A DNA stretch of 64,000 nucleotides from Kaistia terrae (GCF_026344005.1 NZ_JAPKNH010000010.1:87893-151892); one strand, 5' to 3'. Counted from the stretch's first letter, positions 36,939 to 46,352 are shown. The notes: generated by a model from the sequence alone, not told the origin. Made by a program: numbers and translations.

Positions 36939-38513
36939 ATGGCAGCCCAAAAGCCGGTGCCGACGCGCACGGTATTGATCATCGACGTCGGAACCTCGTC
37001 GGTGAAGGCGGTTCTGTTCGACGAGGCTGGTCATACCCTTCGCTCTGCCGATGCGCCTGTTGTCACCCAGGTGCCGCAACCCGGTTGGGCCGAGCAGGAC
37101 CCGGTCACCTGGTGGAAGGCGACCGCGGACGCCGTGCGCGGGCTCGCCATCGACGATTCTCCCATCGCGATCGCGCTCACCGGCTCGATGCAGAATGTGA
37201 TTCTGCTTGGTCGTGAAGGCACGAGCCTGCGCCCGGCTTTGCTCTACAGCGACGCACGGGTCACGACGGCCGAAATCGAGGCTCTGAAGGCGCAGCTGCC
37301 TGGGGACTTCGAGGCGCGGATCGGCAATCGCGCCGAGCCGGCGCTCTGCCTGTTCCGGCTCGACTGGCTGCTGAACCACGAGATCGACACCATGGGGAAG
37401 GTCGAGCGTGTGCTGTTCGGCGCCAAGGACGCGATGATCCATCGCATGACCGGCCGCGCCGTTGTCGATCCGACCTGCGCCACCACGACCGGCCTGCTGA
37501 ACCTGGCCGAGCGCCATTGGGATGCGGCCATCCTCGGTGCCATTGGCCTATCGCCGGCGATCCTGCCCGACATTCTCGATGCCGACGCGCTGGCCGGCCC
37601 GCTGCTGCCGGAGCCGGCGAGCGCGCTCGGCCTGAAGCCCGGCATTCCGGTTTATGTCGGAGCCGGCGATGGCGGCGCCACCGCCTGGGGCACGGAGAGC
37701 GAGCGGCATGACCGGCCGCACGCCTATCTCGGGACCACAGGCTGGATCGCGGCGACGATGCCCTATTCGGTCGCCAAGCCGCCGCGCGACGCCTATACGC
37801 TGGCCGCGCCTGTCGGCACCGATGTCATTGTCATCTCGCCCTTTCTGGCGGCCGGTCTTGCCATCGATTGGTTTGCCAATGTCACCGGCCGCCCCGTCGG
37901 CGCGCTATATGCCAGCGCAGAGGCTCAGGACGCCAATCCGCCCGGCGCGCTGTTCCTGCCCTATCTGATCGGAGAGCGCGCGCCGTTCTCCGACCGCGCC
38001 GTGCGCGGGGCCTTCTTCGGCCTCGACCGCGACCACGCGCCGGAAGCGCTCGCCTATGCCGTGCTGGAAGGCCTTGCCCACGCCATCCGCGACAATCTCG
38101 ACGCGCTGCCGATTCGGCCCGCAACCATCGCGCTGGCCGGCGGCGTCGCCGGCAGCCTGACGGTCGCGCATCTGATCGCCGACGTTACCGGCGCCCGTGT
38201 AACCGTTCCTTCCGCCAGCCGCATCGTCACTGCCTATGGCGCCTTCCGCATCATCGCGCCCATCATTGGCTTGATGCCCAAGAGCGTCATGCCCGAGAGC
38301 GTCGCGGCGGCTGAGATCGGCAGCGCAACGAAGGTTGGTGGTCGCAAAAAGAAGGCCGGCGGCAAGGGTGAAAAGCGCGCCAACGGGGGTGACGAAACCG
38401 TCGTCGAGCCGAGGCCGGAGCGGGCCAAGCGAGCCGCCCGACGCTTTGCCGCCTACCGCGAGGCGGCCGGTCATGCCAGGGCATTGGCTGCGGCGCTCGA
38501 TCCGGCGCTTTGA
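36939..38513 (+). CDS. FGGY family sugar kinase (xylulokinase-like)
   Basis: A 524-residue actin-fold kinase. The N-terminal phosphate motif is LIIDVGTSSVKAVLFD, and the C-terminal FGGY signature region is seen in LEGLAHAIRDNLDAL and IALAGGVAGSLTVAHLIADVTG. It phosphorylates a pentose or polyol; the substrate is not certain. Around residues 455-501 there is an extra Lys/Gly/Glu-rich segment (KKKAGGKGEKRANGG) not typical of the family. It lies 65 bp before a sugar ABC importer on the same strand, suggesting uptake followed by phosphorylation. Confidence 0.87.
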   Translation: MAAQKPVPTRTVLIIDVGTSSVKAVLFDEAGHTLRSADAPVVTQVPQPGWAEQDPVTWWKATADAVRGLAIDDSPIAIALTGSMQNVILLGREGTSLRPALLYSDARVTTAEIEALKAQLPGDFEARIGNRAEPALCLFRLDWLLNHEIDTMGKVERVLFGAKDAMIHRMTGRAVVDPTCATTTGLLNLAERHWDAAILGAIGLSPAILPDILDADALAGPLLPEPASALGLKPGIPVYVGAGDGGATAWGTESERHDRPHAYLGTTGWIAATMPYSVAKPPRDAYTLAAPVGTDVIVISPFLAAGLAIDWFANVTGRPVGALYASAEAQDANPPGALFLPYLIGERAPFSDRAVRGAFFGLDRDHAPEALAYAVLEGLAHAIRDNLDALPIRPATIALAGGVAGSLTVAHLIADVTGARVTVPSASRIVTAYGAFRIIAPIIGLMPKSVMPESVAAAEIGSATKVGGRKKKAGGKGEKRANGGDETVVEPRPERAKRAARRFAAYREAAGHARALAAALDPAL

Positions 38514-38532
38514 GCCGCTTGCGCGGGGCGTA

Positions 38533-38570
38533 GGGGAAGCGATATCACTTCCCCCGAACCCAAGGGGGAG
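38533..38570 (+). promoter_or_regulatory. Overlapping hairpins covering the ribosome site of the sugar-binding protein gene
   Basis: GGGGAAG (38533-38539) can pair with CTTCCCC (38548-38554). The same CTTCCCCC run can instead pair with the ribosome site GGGGGAG (38564-38570) before the ATG at 38579. The two structures are mutually exclusive. It may be a translation switch or a stabilising structure for the abundant binding-protein mRNA. Confidence 0.4.
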
Positions 38571-38578
38571 AGAGAAAA

Positions 38579-39493
38579 ATGCGGGCTGGAATTCTGGGCT
38601 TGGCTTTTGCCGGCTTGATGGCTTCGACGGTCGGATCGTTTGCCGCCGACGTGGCGGTGCTGACGCCGTATCAGAGCTCGGTCGCCACCAACCAGATGAT
38701 CAACGTGTTCCAGGACAAGGCCAAGGCTGCCGGCTGGAATGCAACCGTCGTCGATACGCGCGGCGACATGGGCCAGCTCGCCAGCCGCATCGAGGACGTC
38801 GTCGCCGCCAAGGTCGCGGCGATCGTGCTCGTCAGCGTCGACCCGACCCAGATCCAGGACCAGGTCAGCGCCGCCGCCGCCGCTGGCATCCCGGTGATCA
38901 CCATCGACGGCGCCAAGGCGCCGGGCGTGGCGCTCAACGTCACCTCGGACAATTTCGAGCTCGGCACCAAGCTTTCCGATTTCCTGTTCGGCAAGCTCGG
39001 CGGCAAGGGCAACATCGTAAAATTCTTCTATTCGGCGCATCCGGGCGTACACCAGCGCGAGTTGGCGCTCGACGCGGCGCTGAAGAAGTATCCCGACATC
39101 AAGGTCATCGCCGACCATTACGTCGTCGTGCCGGGCCCGATCGACGACGCCCGCAAGACCACGGAAAACTGGCTGAAGAGCCAGGGCGACCAGATCGACG
39201 CGGTCTGGGCAGCCTGGGACGAGCCGGCGATCGGCGCGCAGCTGGCGATTGAGGCCGACAAGCCGGATTCGAAGATCATCATCGCCGGCATCGACGGCAA
39301 TCCGCAGGCGGTCGAGCTGATCAAGGCGTGCAGCCACATCAAGGGCACCGTCAGCCAGGATTTTGACGCCATGGCCGGCCTTGCTGCCGAAGGCCTGACG
39401 CAGATCCTCGCCGGAAAGACGCCGGAAAAGGTCGAAGTCTTCGCTCCGGCCAAGCTGATCACCCCGGAGACGCTGGGCGTTACCTGCCCGTGA
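38579..39493 (+). CDS. Sugar ABC transporter periplasmic binding protein
   Basis: A 304-residue protein with an N-terminal signal peptide (GILGLAFAGLMASTVGSFAA) and a Peripla_BP_4 (ribose/xylose type) fold: VAVLTPYQSSVATNQMINVF, then KVAAIVLVSVDPTQI and AGIPVITIDGAKAP. It delivers a sugar to the following ATPase and permease. GGGGGAG lies 8 bp before the ATG. Its stop overlaps the start of the ATPase gene by four bases (GTGA). Confidence 0.9.
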   Translation: MRAGILGLAFAGLMASTVGSFAADVAVLTPYQSSVATNQMINVFQDKAKAAGWNATVVDTRGDMGQLASRIEDVVAAKVAAIVLVSVDPTQIQDQVSAAAAAGIPVITIDGAKAPGVALNVTSDNFELGTKLSDFLFGKLGGKGNIVKFFYSAHPGVHQRELALDAALKKYPDIKVIADHYVVVPGPIDDARKTTENWLKSQGDQIDAVWAAWDEPAIGAQLAIEADKPDSKIIIAGIDGNPQAVELIKACSHIKGTVSQDFDAMAGLAAEGLTQILAGKTPEKVEVFAPAKLITPETLGVTCP

Positions 39494-41184
39494 CATCGGA
39501 GTCCTTTCTCGCGCTGGGCGGCCTCGTCAAGCATTTCGGCGCGACGAAAGCTCTCGACCATGCCGATCTCGCGCTCCGCGCGGGGTCGGTGCATGCGCTT
39601 GTCGGCGAAAACGGCGCCGGCAAGTCGACATTGATCAAGACCTTGTCCGGTCTCTACCAGCCCGACGCCGGCACGATCCGTCTCGACGGCACTGAGGTGA
39701 CCATCGACGGCCCGCGTGCGGCCGAGGCGCTGGGCTTTCGCTTCATCCACCAGGAACTGAACCTGGTTCCGCATTTCGACGCTGTCGGCAATGCCTGGAT
39801 CGGTCGGCGCCATCCCCGGCGCGGTCCGTTCATCGACCGCCGCGCCATGCGGGCGAAAGTCGCCGACGTGGCGGCGCGCATCGCCCCCGACCTGCCGCTC
39901 GACAAGCCCGCCGCGCGGCTGACGCCCGGCCAGCGTCAGATGGCGGAGATCGTCCGCGCGCTGATGGATCCGTGCCGCCTCGTCGTCATGGACGAGCCGA
40001 CCTCCAGCCTTTCCGAAGGCGAGGCCGAGCGGCTGCACGCGATCGTGCGCCAGCTTTCGGCCGAGGGCTGCGCCGTCCTGTTCATCTCGCACCGGCTCGA
40101 CGAGGTCATCGACCTTTGCGATAGCTACACCGTGCTGCGCAACGGCCGCACGGTCGGCGCGGGACGGGTCGCCGACACCAGCCGCGCTGGACTCGTCGCG
40201 ATGATGTCGGGCGGCGCGGGCGCCTCGACTTCAACGCTGCAAGACACCCGCTCCCCACATCCTGAGGAGGCTTTCGCAGAAAGCCGTCTCGAAGGACGCA
40301 CGGACGACGTGCAGCAAGACCATTCCAACGCGACCGCCCTGCGTCCTTCGAGACGGCCCTCCGGGCCTCCTCAGGATGTTGAGGGCGGTCCTTTGTTCGG
40401 CCAATCCAAAGGTCGGGGCGATAAGCCCGTCCTTGCCACTGACATCGCCTTCGGCCCCGGCGACAGCCGCTTCATCGTCTCGGTGCGGGCCGGCGAGATC
40501 GTCGGGCTCTACGGCCTTGTCGGCTCCGGCCGCTCGTCGCTCTTGAAGACGATCTGGGGCGCGACGCCCGGGCGCGGGCTGATCGCCATCAACGGCCAGG
40601 TGCCGCGACAGGGGCCGGCCGGCCGCATTGCCGCAGGCGTCGCCTATGTGCCGGAAGACCGGCGCCGCGAGGGCCTCGCCAATTTGCTCTCGATCGAGAG
40701 CAATCTTTCGCTAGCTCACCTTTCCGATTTTCGCGCCGTCGCCTCCCTTCCGGCGCCGTCGCGCTCAAAAATCCGGAACTTCGCCGGCGCCACCGGCGCG
40801 CGCCTGCGCCTTGTGGCCGGCGGCCTCGACCATTCCCCTGCCACGCTCTCCGGTGGCAACCAGCAGAAGCTGCTGTTCGGCCGCTGGCTCGGCCGCCCTA
40901 TGCGGGTCCTTCTCGTCGACGAGCCGACGCGCGGCGTCGATGTCGGCGCCAAGGCCGAGATCCATGGCGAGATGCGCAGGATCGCCGATGATGGCGCCGC
41001 CATCCTGATGGCGACCAGCGACATCGAGGAACTCCTAGCCCTTTCGACCCGTGTGCTCGTGCTCCATGCCGGACGGCTGGTGGCGGAGTTCGACGGTCCC
41101 TCGCTCACCCGCGCGGCCGTCGTCGCCGCCGCTTTCGGCCACGCTCCCGACGAGCCAATGCCGCCCTCGGAACGCTCCGCATGA
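39490..41184 (+). CDS. Sugar ABC transporter ATPase, two nucleotide-binding domains, with palindrome-derived linker
   Basis: A 564-residue tandem ATPase. Domain 1 has Walker [11 protein letters not shown] (39-48), an atypical signature LTPGQRQ and Walker [11 protein letters not shown]. Domain 2 has [11 protein letters not shown] in place of Walker A, signature LSGGNQQK and [10 protein letters not shown]. This layout is that of RbsA/XylG-type importers. Between the domains, about residues 256-297 are encoded by an inserted palindromic repeat (40257-40379) that keeps the frame. The start is GTG at 39490, overlapping the previous stop. Confidence 0.92.
   Translation: MTSESFLALGGLVKHFGATKALDHADLALRAGSVHALVGENGAGKSTLIKTLSGLYQPDAGTIRLDGTEVTIDGPRAAEALGFRFIHQELNLVPHFDAVGNAWIGRRHPRRGPFIDRRAMRAKVADVAARIAPDLPLDKPAARLTPGQRQMAEIVRALMDPCRLVVMDEPTSSLSEGEAERLHAIVRQLSAEGCAVLFISHRLDEVIDLCDSYTVLRNGRTVGAGRVADTSRAGLVAMMSGGAGASTSTLQDTRSPHPEEAFAESRLEGRTDDVQQDHSNATALRPSRRPSGPPQDVEGGPLFGQSKGRGDKPVLATDIAFGPGDSRFIVSVRAGEIVGLYGLVGSGRSSLLKTIWGATPGRGLIAINGQVPRQGPAGRIAAGVAYVPEDRRREGLANLLSIESNLSLAHLSDFRAVASLPAPSRSKIRNFAGATGARLRLVAGGLDHSPATLSGGNQQKLLFGRWLGRPMRVLLVDEPTRGVDVGAKAEIHGEMRRIADDGAAILMATSDIEELLALSTRVLVLHAGRLVAEFDGPSLTRAAVVAAAFGHAPDEPMPPSERSA
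40257..40379. repeat. Palindromic repeat element within coding sequence
   Basis: Outer arms ACATCCTGAGGAGGC (40257-40271) and its exact reverse complement (40365-40379), and a second exact 18-bp pair at 40283-40300 and 40340-40357, make a long cruciform. Each arm also holds its own hairpin (GGCTTTCGCAGAAAGCC; GGCCCTCCGGGCC). The same CATCCTGAGG ... CTCGAAGGA / TCCTTCGAG ... CCTCAGGATG layout recurs at 50205-50338, so this is a dispersed element of this genome. Confidence 0.85.
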
Positions 41185-42110
41185 TCCTTCTTCGCCGTTA
41201 CGGCACGCTCCTGGCGCTGGCGCTGATCGTCCTCGTCTTCACCATCGCTTCGCCGCAGGCTTTCGGCTCGACCCCGAACCTCATCAACATCACCCAGCAG
41301 ATGGCGCTGCTTGCCATCGTCGCCATCGGCGCGACGCTGGTCATGGTGCTGGGCGAGTTCGATCTCTCCGTCTCGGCGGTGGTCTCCTGGGCCGGCATCG
41401 CCGCCGCCGCCCTGTTCGCGGCCGGCGTCGCGGTGCCGGTGGTGATGATCGTCGTGCTGGTCTCTGCCGTGGCGATGGGTGCGATCTCCGGCTTCCTCGT
41501 CGCCCGCTTCAAGGTGCCGAGCTTCATCGCGACGCTTGCCTTCGGCACGGTCATCGGCGGCCTGACCTTCTGGGTCTCCAACGGCGCGACGATGTTCTCC
41601 GGCATTCCGGCCGGTTTTCGCGATCTCGGTCGCGGCACGCTGATGGGCGTGCCGGTGCCGACGCTGTGGCTGATCGGGACGGCAATCGTCTTCTGGCTGC
41701 TGCTCGACCAGACCGAGTTCGGCCGCCGGCTCTATGCGATCGGCGGCAACCGCGAGGCGGCCCGCCTGGTCGGCCTGCCGGTCCGGCGCGACATGGTGGT
41801 GGCCTTCGCCCTTTGCGCGGCGCTGGCGGGCCTCGCTGGCCTGTTGCTGACCGCGCGCCTCGGTAGTGCGCACCCGACCGGCGGCGGCGGCTACCTGCTG
41901 CAGGCCTATGCCGCCGTCTTCCTCGGCATGACGGCATTCCGCGAGGGCGAGCCGAGCGTGCCCGGCACGCTGGTTGGCGCTGCGATCATCGCCGTCGTCT
42001 CCAACGGCCTCACCATCCTCGGCGTGCCGAGCTTCCTGCAGGACCTTTTGACCGGCGCGATCATCCTCGCCGCCGTGCTGGTGCGCAATTTCGGCCGCGA
42101 CGGCGATTGA
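41181..42110 (+). CDS. Sugar ABC transporter permease
   Basis: A 309-residue BPD_transp_2 family permease with about nine hydrophobic segments. Conserved features are MALLAIVAIGATLVMVLGEFD near the N-terminus, ARFKVPSFIATLAFGTVI, and YAIGGNREAARLVGLPV, the coupling loop of RbsC/XylH-type permeases. It forms the channel for the ATPase encoded just before, whose stop overlaps this ATG. Only one permease gene is present, so it presumably works as a homodimer. Confidence 0.92.
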   Translation: MILLRRYGTLLALALIVLVFTIASPQAFGSTPNLINITQQMALLAIVAIGATLVMVLGEFDLSVSAVVSWAGIAAAALFAAGVAVPVVMIVVLVSAVAMGAISGFLVARFKVPSFIATLAFGTVIGGLTFWVSNGATMFSGIPAGFRDLGRGTLMGVPVPTLWLIGTAIVFWLLLDQTEFGRRLYAIGGNREAARLVGLPVRRDMVVAFALCAALAGLAGLLLTARLGSAHPTGGGGYLLQAYAAVFLGMTAFREGEPSVPGTLVGAAIIAVVSNGLTILGVPSFLQDLLTGAIILAAVLVRNFGRDGD

Positions 42111-42171
42111 GATTAGCTTCGGCCGCCTTATCTTCCCTTGCGACTTTCCCCCGACCTACGAAAGATCCGCG

Positions 42172-42903
42172 ATGAGACAAGACGTCGAGATCCAGACCGC
42201 CGACGGCATCGCCACGGCCGGCCTGTTCGCCCCGGCCGGGCCGAACGCCACCACCGCTGGCGTCATCCTCTACATGGACGCCTTCGGCCCACGCCCGGCG
42301 CTCTACGGCATGGCCGAACGACTTTCCGATGCCGGCTATTTCGTCCTCGTGCCGGACCTGTTCTATCGCGCCGCGCCCTATGGCCCGTTCGATACCAACG
42401 CCTTCAACAACGAGGCGACGCGCACCGAATTGCGGGCGCTGCTGACGGCCACCACGCAGGCGATGACCGCTTCCGACTCAAGCGCCTTCATCGCCGCTCT
42501 GGATAAGGCCGGCGCGACCGGCCGGATCGGCGCGGTCGGCTATTGCTTCGGCGGCGGCCGGGCGCTGACGGCGGCCGGCACCTATCCGGAGAAGATCGCG
42601 GCGGCGGCGAGTTTTCACGGCGGCAATCTCGCCAGCGACGCGCCCGACAGCCCGCATCGTCTCGCCGGTTCGATCAAGGGGCGCGTCTATGTCGGCATGG
42701 CCGGCGTCGACAACAGCTTCCCGCCCGCGCAATCGGCAAAGCTCGCCGAGGCGCTGCGCGAGGCCGGCGTCGACCACATCCTGGAAAACTATGTCGGCAT
42801 GGCGCATGGCTGGGCCGTCAGCGACCACAGCGTCCATGACGAAAAGGGCACCGAGCGCCACTGGAAGCGGCTGCTTGAGTTCTTCGCTGAGACGTTGAGG
42901 TAG
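42172..42903 (+). CDS. Dienelactone hydrolase family protein
   Basis: A 243-residue alpha/beta hydrolase. The nucleophile is Cys in GAVGYCFGGGRAL, the dienelactone hydrolase type, and the C-terminal His is in MAHGWAVSDHS. GVILYMDAFGPRPALYGMAE near the N-terminus fits the family. It hydrolyses an ester or lactone of unknown identity. It follows the sugar importer by 61 bp and may be cotranscribed. A strong terminator lies beyond it. Confidence 0.87.
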   Translation: MRQDVEIQTADGIATAGLFAPAGPNATTAGVILYMDAFGPRPALYGMAERLSDAGYFVLVPDLFYRAAPYGPFDTNAFNNEATRTELRALLTATTQAMTASDSSAFIAALDKAGATGRIGAVGYCFGGGRALTAAGTYPEKIAAAASFHGGNLASDAPDSPHRLAGSIKGRVYVGMAGVDNSFPPAQSAKLAEALREAGVDHILENYVGMAHGWAVSDHSVHDEKGTERHWKRLLEFFAETLR

Positions 42904-42966
42904 CCCTTCGACGGTCTGCCACGACGGTGATCATCGACCGGGGTCGTTTTCGACGGCCGGCCAAAG

Positions 42967-42995
42967 AAAAACGGCGCCCCGAGGGGCGCCGTTTT
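42967..42995. terminator. Bidirectional terminator between the dienelactone hydrolase gene and ctpA
   Basis: The stem ACGGCGCCCC / GGGGCGCCGT has a 2-base loop, flanked by AAAA on the left and TTTT on the right. It serves both convergent genes; ctpA ends 5 bp further right. Confidence 0.88.
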
Positions 42996-42999
42996 CGTA

Positions 43000-44334
43000 T
43001 CAGTTCGGTACGGCGGTTGCCGGATTGGGCGGGAAGGCCGCGTTCTTCTGCTTGCCGTCGAGAAGGCCGATGGCCTCCTGCAACTGCTTGTCGTCCTTGG
43101 CCTCCGGCGGGACATAGGCCTGCGAGCCGGTGCCCTCGTCGCCGCCACCTTCATTGGTGAGGTGGCCCTTGAGCGAGGCCTCGCCCTTGGTGTCGGTGAT
43201 CTTGTCCTTCAGCTCCGGCGGCAGCTCCTGCACGATCTGGATGTCCGGATCGATGCCCTTGGCCTGGATCGACTTGCCCGACGGCGTGTAGTAGCGCGCT
43301 GTGGTCAAGCGGATCGCGCCGTTGGAGCCGAGCGGGATGATCGTCTGCACCGAGCCCTTGCCGAACGAACGCGTGCCGAGGATGGTGGCACGCTTCTGGT
43401 CCTGCAGGGCGCCGGCGACGATTTCCGAAGCCGAGGCCGAGCCGCCATTGATCAGCACGATCACCGGCTTGCCATCGGTCAGGTCGCCAGGACGGGCGTC
43501 GTAGCGCATGTTCTGGTCGGCATGGCGGCCGCGCGTCGAAACGACTTCACCCTTGTCGAGGAAAGCGTCGCCGACGAGTTCTGCCTGGTCGAGCAGGCCG
43601 CCCGGATTGTTGCGCAGATCGAGGATGTAGCCCTTGATCTTGTCCTTGCCGATATCCGCCTTGAGCTTGTCGATGGCGTCCTTCAGGCCGTCATAGGTCT
43701 GCTCGTTGAAGCTGGAAATGCGGAGATAGCCGATGTCGCCCTCGGCGCGCGACTTCACCGACTGGACGCGGATGACGTCGCGGACGATCTTCACGTCGAA
43801 GGGCTTTTCGGTGCCCTTGCGCTGGATCGTGACGGTGATCGGCGTGTTGACCGCGCCGCGCATCTTGTCGACGGCCTGGTTCAGATTCATGTTCTGGATG
43901 ACTTCGCCATCCAGCGCCACGATCAGGTCGCCGGCCAGGATACCGGCCTTGGCGGCCGGGGTGTCGTCGATCGGCGACACGACCTTGACCGCGCCGTCCT
44001 CCATGGTCACTTCGATACCAAGCCCGCCGAATTCGCCGCGGGTCTGGACCTGCATGTCCTTGAAGTCTTTGGGGTTCATGTAGCTCGAATGGGGATCGAG
44101 CGAGGTCAGCATGCCATTGACAGCGGCCTCAATGAGCGCGCTGTCTTCCGGCTTCTCGACATAGTCGGAGCGAATCCGCTCGAACACGTCGCCGAACAGG
44201 TTGAGCTGTCGGTAGGTATCCGAGACGGCGGCATGCGCGACGCCCGGAATCAGGCTCGGAACCTGGGTGAGCGTCACAGCGGCCGTTGCGCCGATGATGG
44301 TGCCGGCCAGGAGGAGCGAAGCGTTGCGTATCAT
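43000..44334 (-). CDS. ctpA: S41 carboxy-terminal processing protease
   Basis: A 444-residue periplasmic protease. A signal or anchor sequence (SLLLAGTIIGATAAVTL) is followed by a PDZ domain (GLGIEVTMEDGAVKVVSPID, AGDLIVALDG) and the catalytic domain with Ser in NGGSASASEI and Lys in GTRSFGKGSVQ. CtpA cleaves C-terminal regions of exported proteins, including cell-wall enzymes. The start overlaps the stop of the envC-like gene by 4 bp, a pairing conserved across alphaproteobacteria. Confidence 0.95.
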   Translation of the reverse strand: MIRNASLLLAGTIIGATAAVTLTQVPSLIPGVAHAAVSDTYRQLNLFGDVFERIRSDYVEKPEDSALIEAAVNGMLTSLDPHSSYMNPKDFKDMQVQTRGEFGGLGIEVTMEDGAVKVVSPIDDTPAAKAGILAGDLIVALDGEVIQNMNLNQAVDKMRGAVNTPITVTIQRKGTEKPFDVKIVRDVIRVQSVKSRAEGDIGYLRISSFNEQTYDGLKDAIDKLKADIGKDKIKGYILDLRNNPGGLLDQAELVGDAFLDKGEVVSTRGRHADQNMRYDARPGDLTDGKPVIVLINGGSASASEIVAGALQDQKRATILGTRSFGKGSVQTIIPLGSNGAIRLTTARYYTPSGKSIQAKGIDPDIQIVQELPPELKDKITDTKGEASLKGHLTNEGGGDEGTGSQAYVPPEAKDDKQLQEAIGLLDGKQKNAAFPPNPATAVPN

Positions 44335-45818
44335 CCGCCAACCTTTTCGTCGTTAGATCGGGCCCACCATGGGGCCGGGTCGATCGAGTTACCGTCTTTT
44401 CGAAATTCGACATAGAGCACGGGCTGCGTTGCGCCAATGCCTACGGTGCTGCTGCTAGCCAGCAACCGCGATCCCATCAGCGCCACAGGTTCCCCGGCGA
44501 GAACGAACTGTCCCAACTCGACGTCGATCCGTTCCATACCTGCCAGCAAGATATGATATCCGCCGCCGGCATTGATGATCAAGAGTTGTCCGTAGGATCT
44601 GAATGGTCCTGCATAAACTACCCACCCGTCCGATGGGGAAGAAACCCGCGCGCTGGCGCGGGTCGCAATCGAAACGCCCTGCGTGGTGCCGCCAAGCCCG
44701 TCGGCATCGCCGAAGGTTTTCAGCGACACGCCATTGGCCGGCCGGGGCAAAAGACCCTTGGTCGAGGCAAAGGCAACGGCGGGGGCGATGCGGTCCGCAG
44801 CGCCCAGATTTTCGGGACGCCGCGAGGCGCGGCCGTCATTCATGGCGGCCTGATTGGCGGCTTCGGCCTGTTTCGCGGCCTCCGCCGCTTCGGCGGCCGC
44901 CGAAATCTGGCCTTCCAGATCGGCGATCAGGCCCTTGAGGCTGGTCGCGCTTTTGGCGAGTTTTTCCGACTTGGCCTGCTCTTCGGCAAGCTGCTGCTCG
45001 GAGCGCGCGCGCGCCTTGCGCTTGTCGTCGACCAGGAATTCGATGCGGGTTCGCTCTTCGGCGAGCGCGCTGACGTCGGCGCGCATCCGGTCACGTTCGC
45101 GCGATTGCTCGGTCTTGAGCGCGACGAGATGCTGCAGGTCGGCGGCGAGCGCTTCGGCCTCGACGCGCAGTTCCGGCACGACGGAGCCGAGCAGCATCGC
45201 GCTGCGCACCGAGGCGAGCGCGTCTTCCGGCCGGACGACGATCGCTGGCGGTGGCTTGCGGCCCATGCGCTGGAGCGCGCCCAGAACATTGGCGAGCACG
45301 CCGCGACGGGCCCTCAGCGAGGTGTGGACGGACTTCTCTTCGTCCAGCAGACCACCCATGCGCTGCTCGGCCTCGTCGATCTGGCGCTCGAGCCCGCGGG
45401 CCCGTTCTCCCGTTTCGATCAAGGACTTGTTCAGCGTCGTGCGGTCCTGGTCGAGCTGATCCATCTCGGTGCGAAGCGCCGCCTGGCGCTCTGCCGTGAC
45501 TTCGATGTCGTGGGTGAGGGCATCGAGCTCGGCCCGGCGCGCGGCGCGCTGCTGCTCGGTCTGGCTGATGTCCGTGTGGGCAATGGGGGCGATCGGGGCC
45601 GCCGGCGCGACGGGGTCGACGGCAAAAGCGGGCAGGGCGGTGCTGGCGATCAAAGCCGAGACAAAGGCCGCCCGACCGAAGACGAGGACCGTCTGTCGAG
45701 GCAGCGAAGAGACCCGAATTTGAACCAAGTGCAGGCGCCCGGCGGCTAAAAGCTGAGTTAACAGCGACGACAATTGGCAGCGAAGTGTTAACACCTCGTC
45801 AACCCTGTGAGTGCCCAA
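44331..45818 (-). CDS. EnvC-like murein hydrolase activator with degenerate LytM domain
   Basis: Up to 495 residues. Signal sequence (AAFVSALIASTALPAFA) is followed by a long coiled coil (about residues 85-320) and a C-terminal M23/LytM domain. The LytM zinc ligands are missing: LYVEFRKDG has Tyr where M23 enzymes have His, and the HPGID motif is absent. Like E. coli EnvC, it probably activates an amidase rather than cutting peptidoglycan. No ATG precedes the signal peptide. The first codon here is TTG, and another TTG at 45728 would also keep the signal, so the start is uncertain. Confidence 0.85.
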   Translation of the reverse strand: MGTHRVDEVLTLRCQLSSLLTQLLAAGRLHLVQIRVSSLPRQTVLVFGRAAFVSALIASTALPAFAVDPVAPAAPIAPIAHTDISQTEQQRAARRAELDALTHDIEVTAERQAALRTEMDQLDQDRTTLNKSLIETGERARGLERQIDEAEQRMGGLLDEEKSVHTSLRARRGVLANVLGALQRMGRKPPPAIVVRPEDALASVRSAMLLGSVVPELRVEAEALAADLQHLVALKTEQSRERDRMRADVSALAEERTRIEFLVDDKRKARARSEQQLAEEQAKSEKLAKSATSLKGLIADLEGQISAAAEAAEAAKQAEAANQAAMNDGRASRRPENLGAADRIAPAVAFASTKGLLPRPANGVSLKTFGDADGLGGTTQGVSIATRASARVSSPSDGWVVYAGPFRSYGQLLIINAGGGYHILLAGMERIDVELGQFVLAGEPVALMGSRLLASSSTVGIGATQPVLYVEFRKDGNSIDPAPWWARSNDEKVGG

Positions 45819-45872
45819 GCGTAAGGAAAGATTGCGGCTGAAGCGCGACGGCGTTGCCGGCTCGTACGCGCG

Positions 45873-46352
45873 CTATTCGCGATGATAGGGGTGGCCGGAG
45901 AGAATCGTCATCGAGCGGTAGATCTGCTCGGCCAGCAGCAGGCGAACGATCTGGTGCGGCCAGGTCATGGCACCGAAGGCGAGCTTCAGGTCGGCCCGCT
46001 TGCGGATCGCCTCGCCATGGCCGTCCGGTCCGCCGATGGCAAAGACCAGATCGCGCGTACCCTGGTCGCGCCAGTCGCCGACCCGCTTGGCGAAGGCGGC
46101 GCTGCTCGGTGTCTCGCCGCGCTCGTCGAGCGCGACCAGAATGGCGCTGTCGGGCAGGGCGGAAAGCAGGGTTGCTGCTTCCTGCGCCATGCGCTCGTCG
46201 GTCCGCTGGGACCGGCTTTCGACGAATTCGCGGACGGAGAGGGTCAGGCCGAGACTGCGCCCGGCCTGCGAGGCCCTGTCGATATAGCGCTCGATGAGCG
46301 CGCGGTCGGGGCCGGCTTTCAGCCGACCCACTGCGGCGATCAGGATGCGCAT
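45873..46352 (-). CDS. rlmH: 23S rRNA pseudouridine-1915 N3-methyltransferase
   Basis: A 159-residue SPOUT methyltransferase. The knot motifs VFAIGGPDGHG and LAEQIYRSMTILSGHPYHRE at the C-terminus are diagnostic of RlmH, and the length is that of the family. It methylates pseudouridine 1915 in 23S rRNA helix 69 on the assembled ribosome. It follows rsfS by 28 bp on the same strand, the usual order. Confidence 0.96.
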   Translation of the reverse strand: MRILIAAVGRLKAGPDRALIERYIDRASQAGRSLGLTLSVREFVESRSQRTDERMAQEAATLLSALPDSAILVALDERGETPSSAAFAKRVGDWRDQGTRDLVFAIGGPDGHGEAIRKRADLKLAFGAMTWPHQIVRLLLAEQIYRSMTILSGHPYHRE

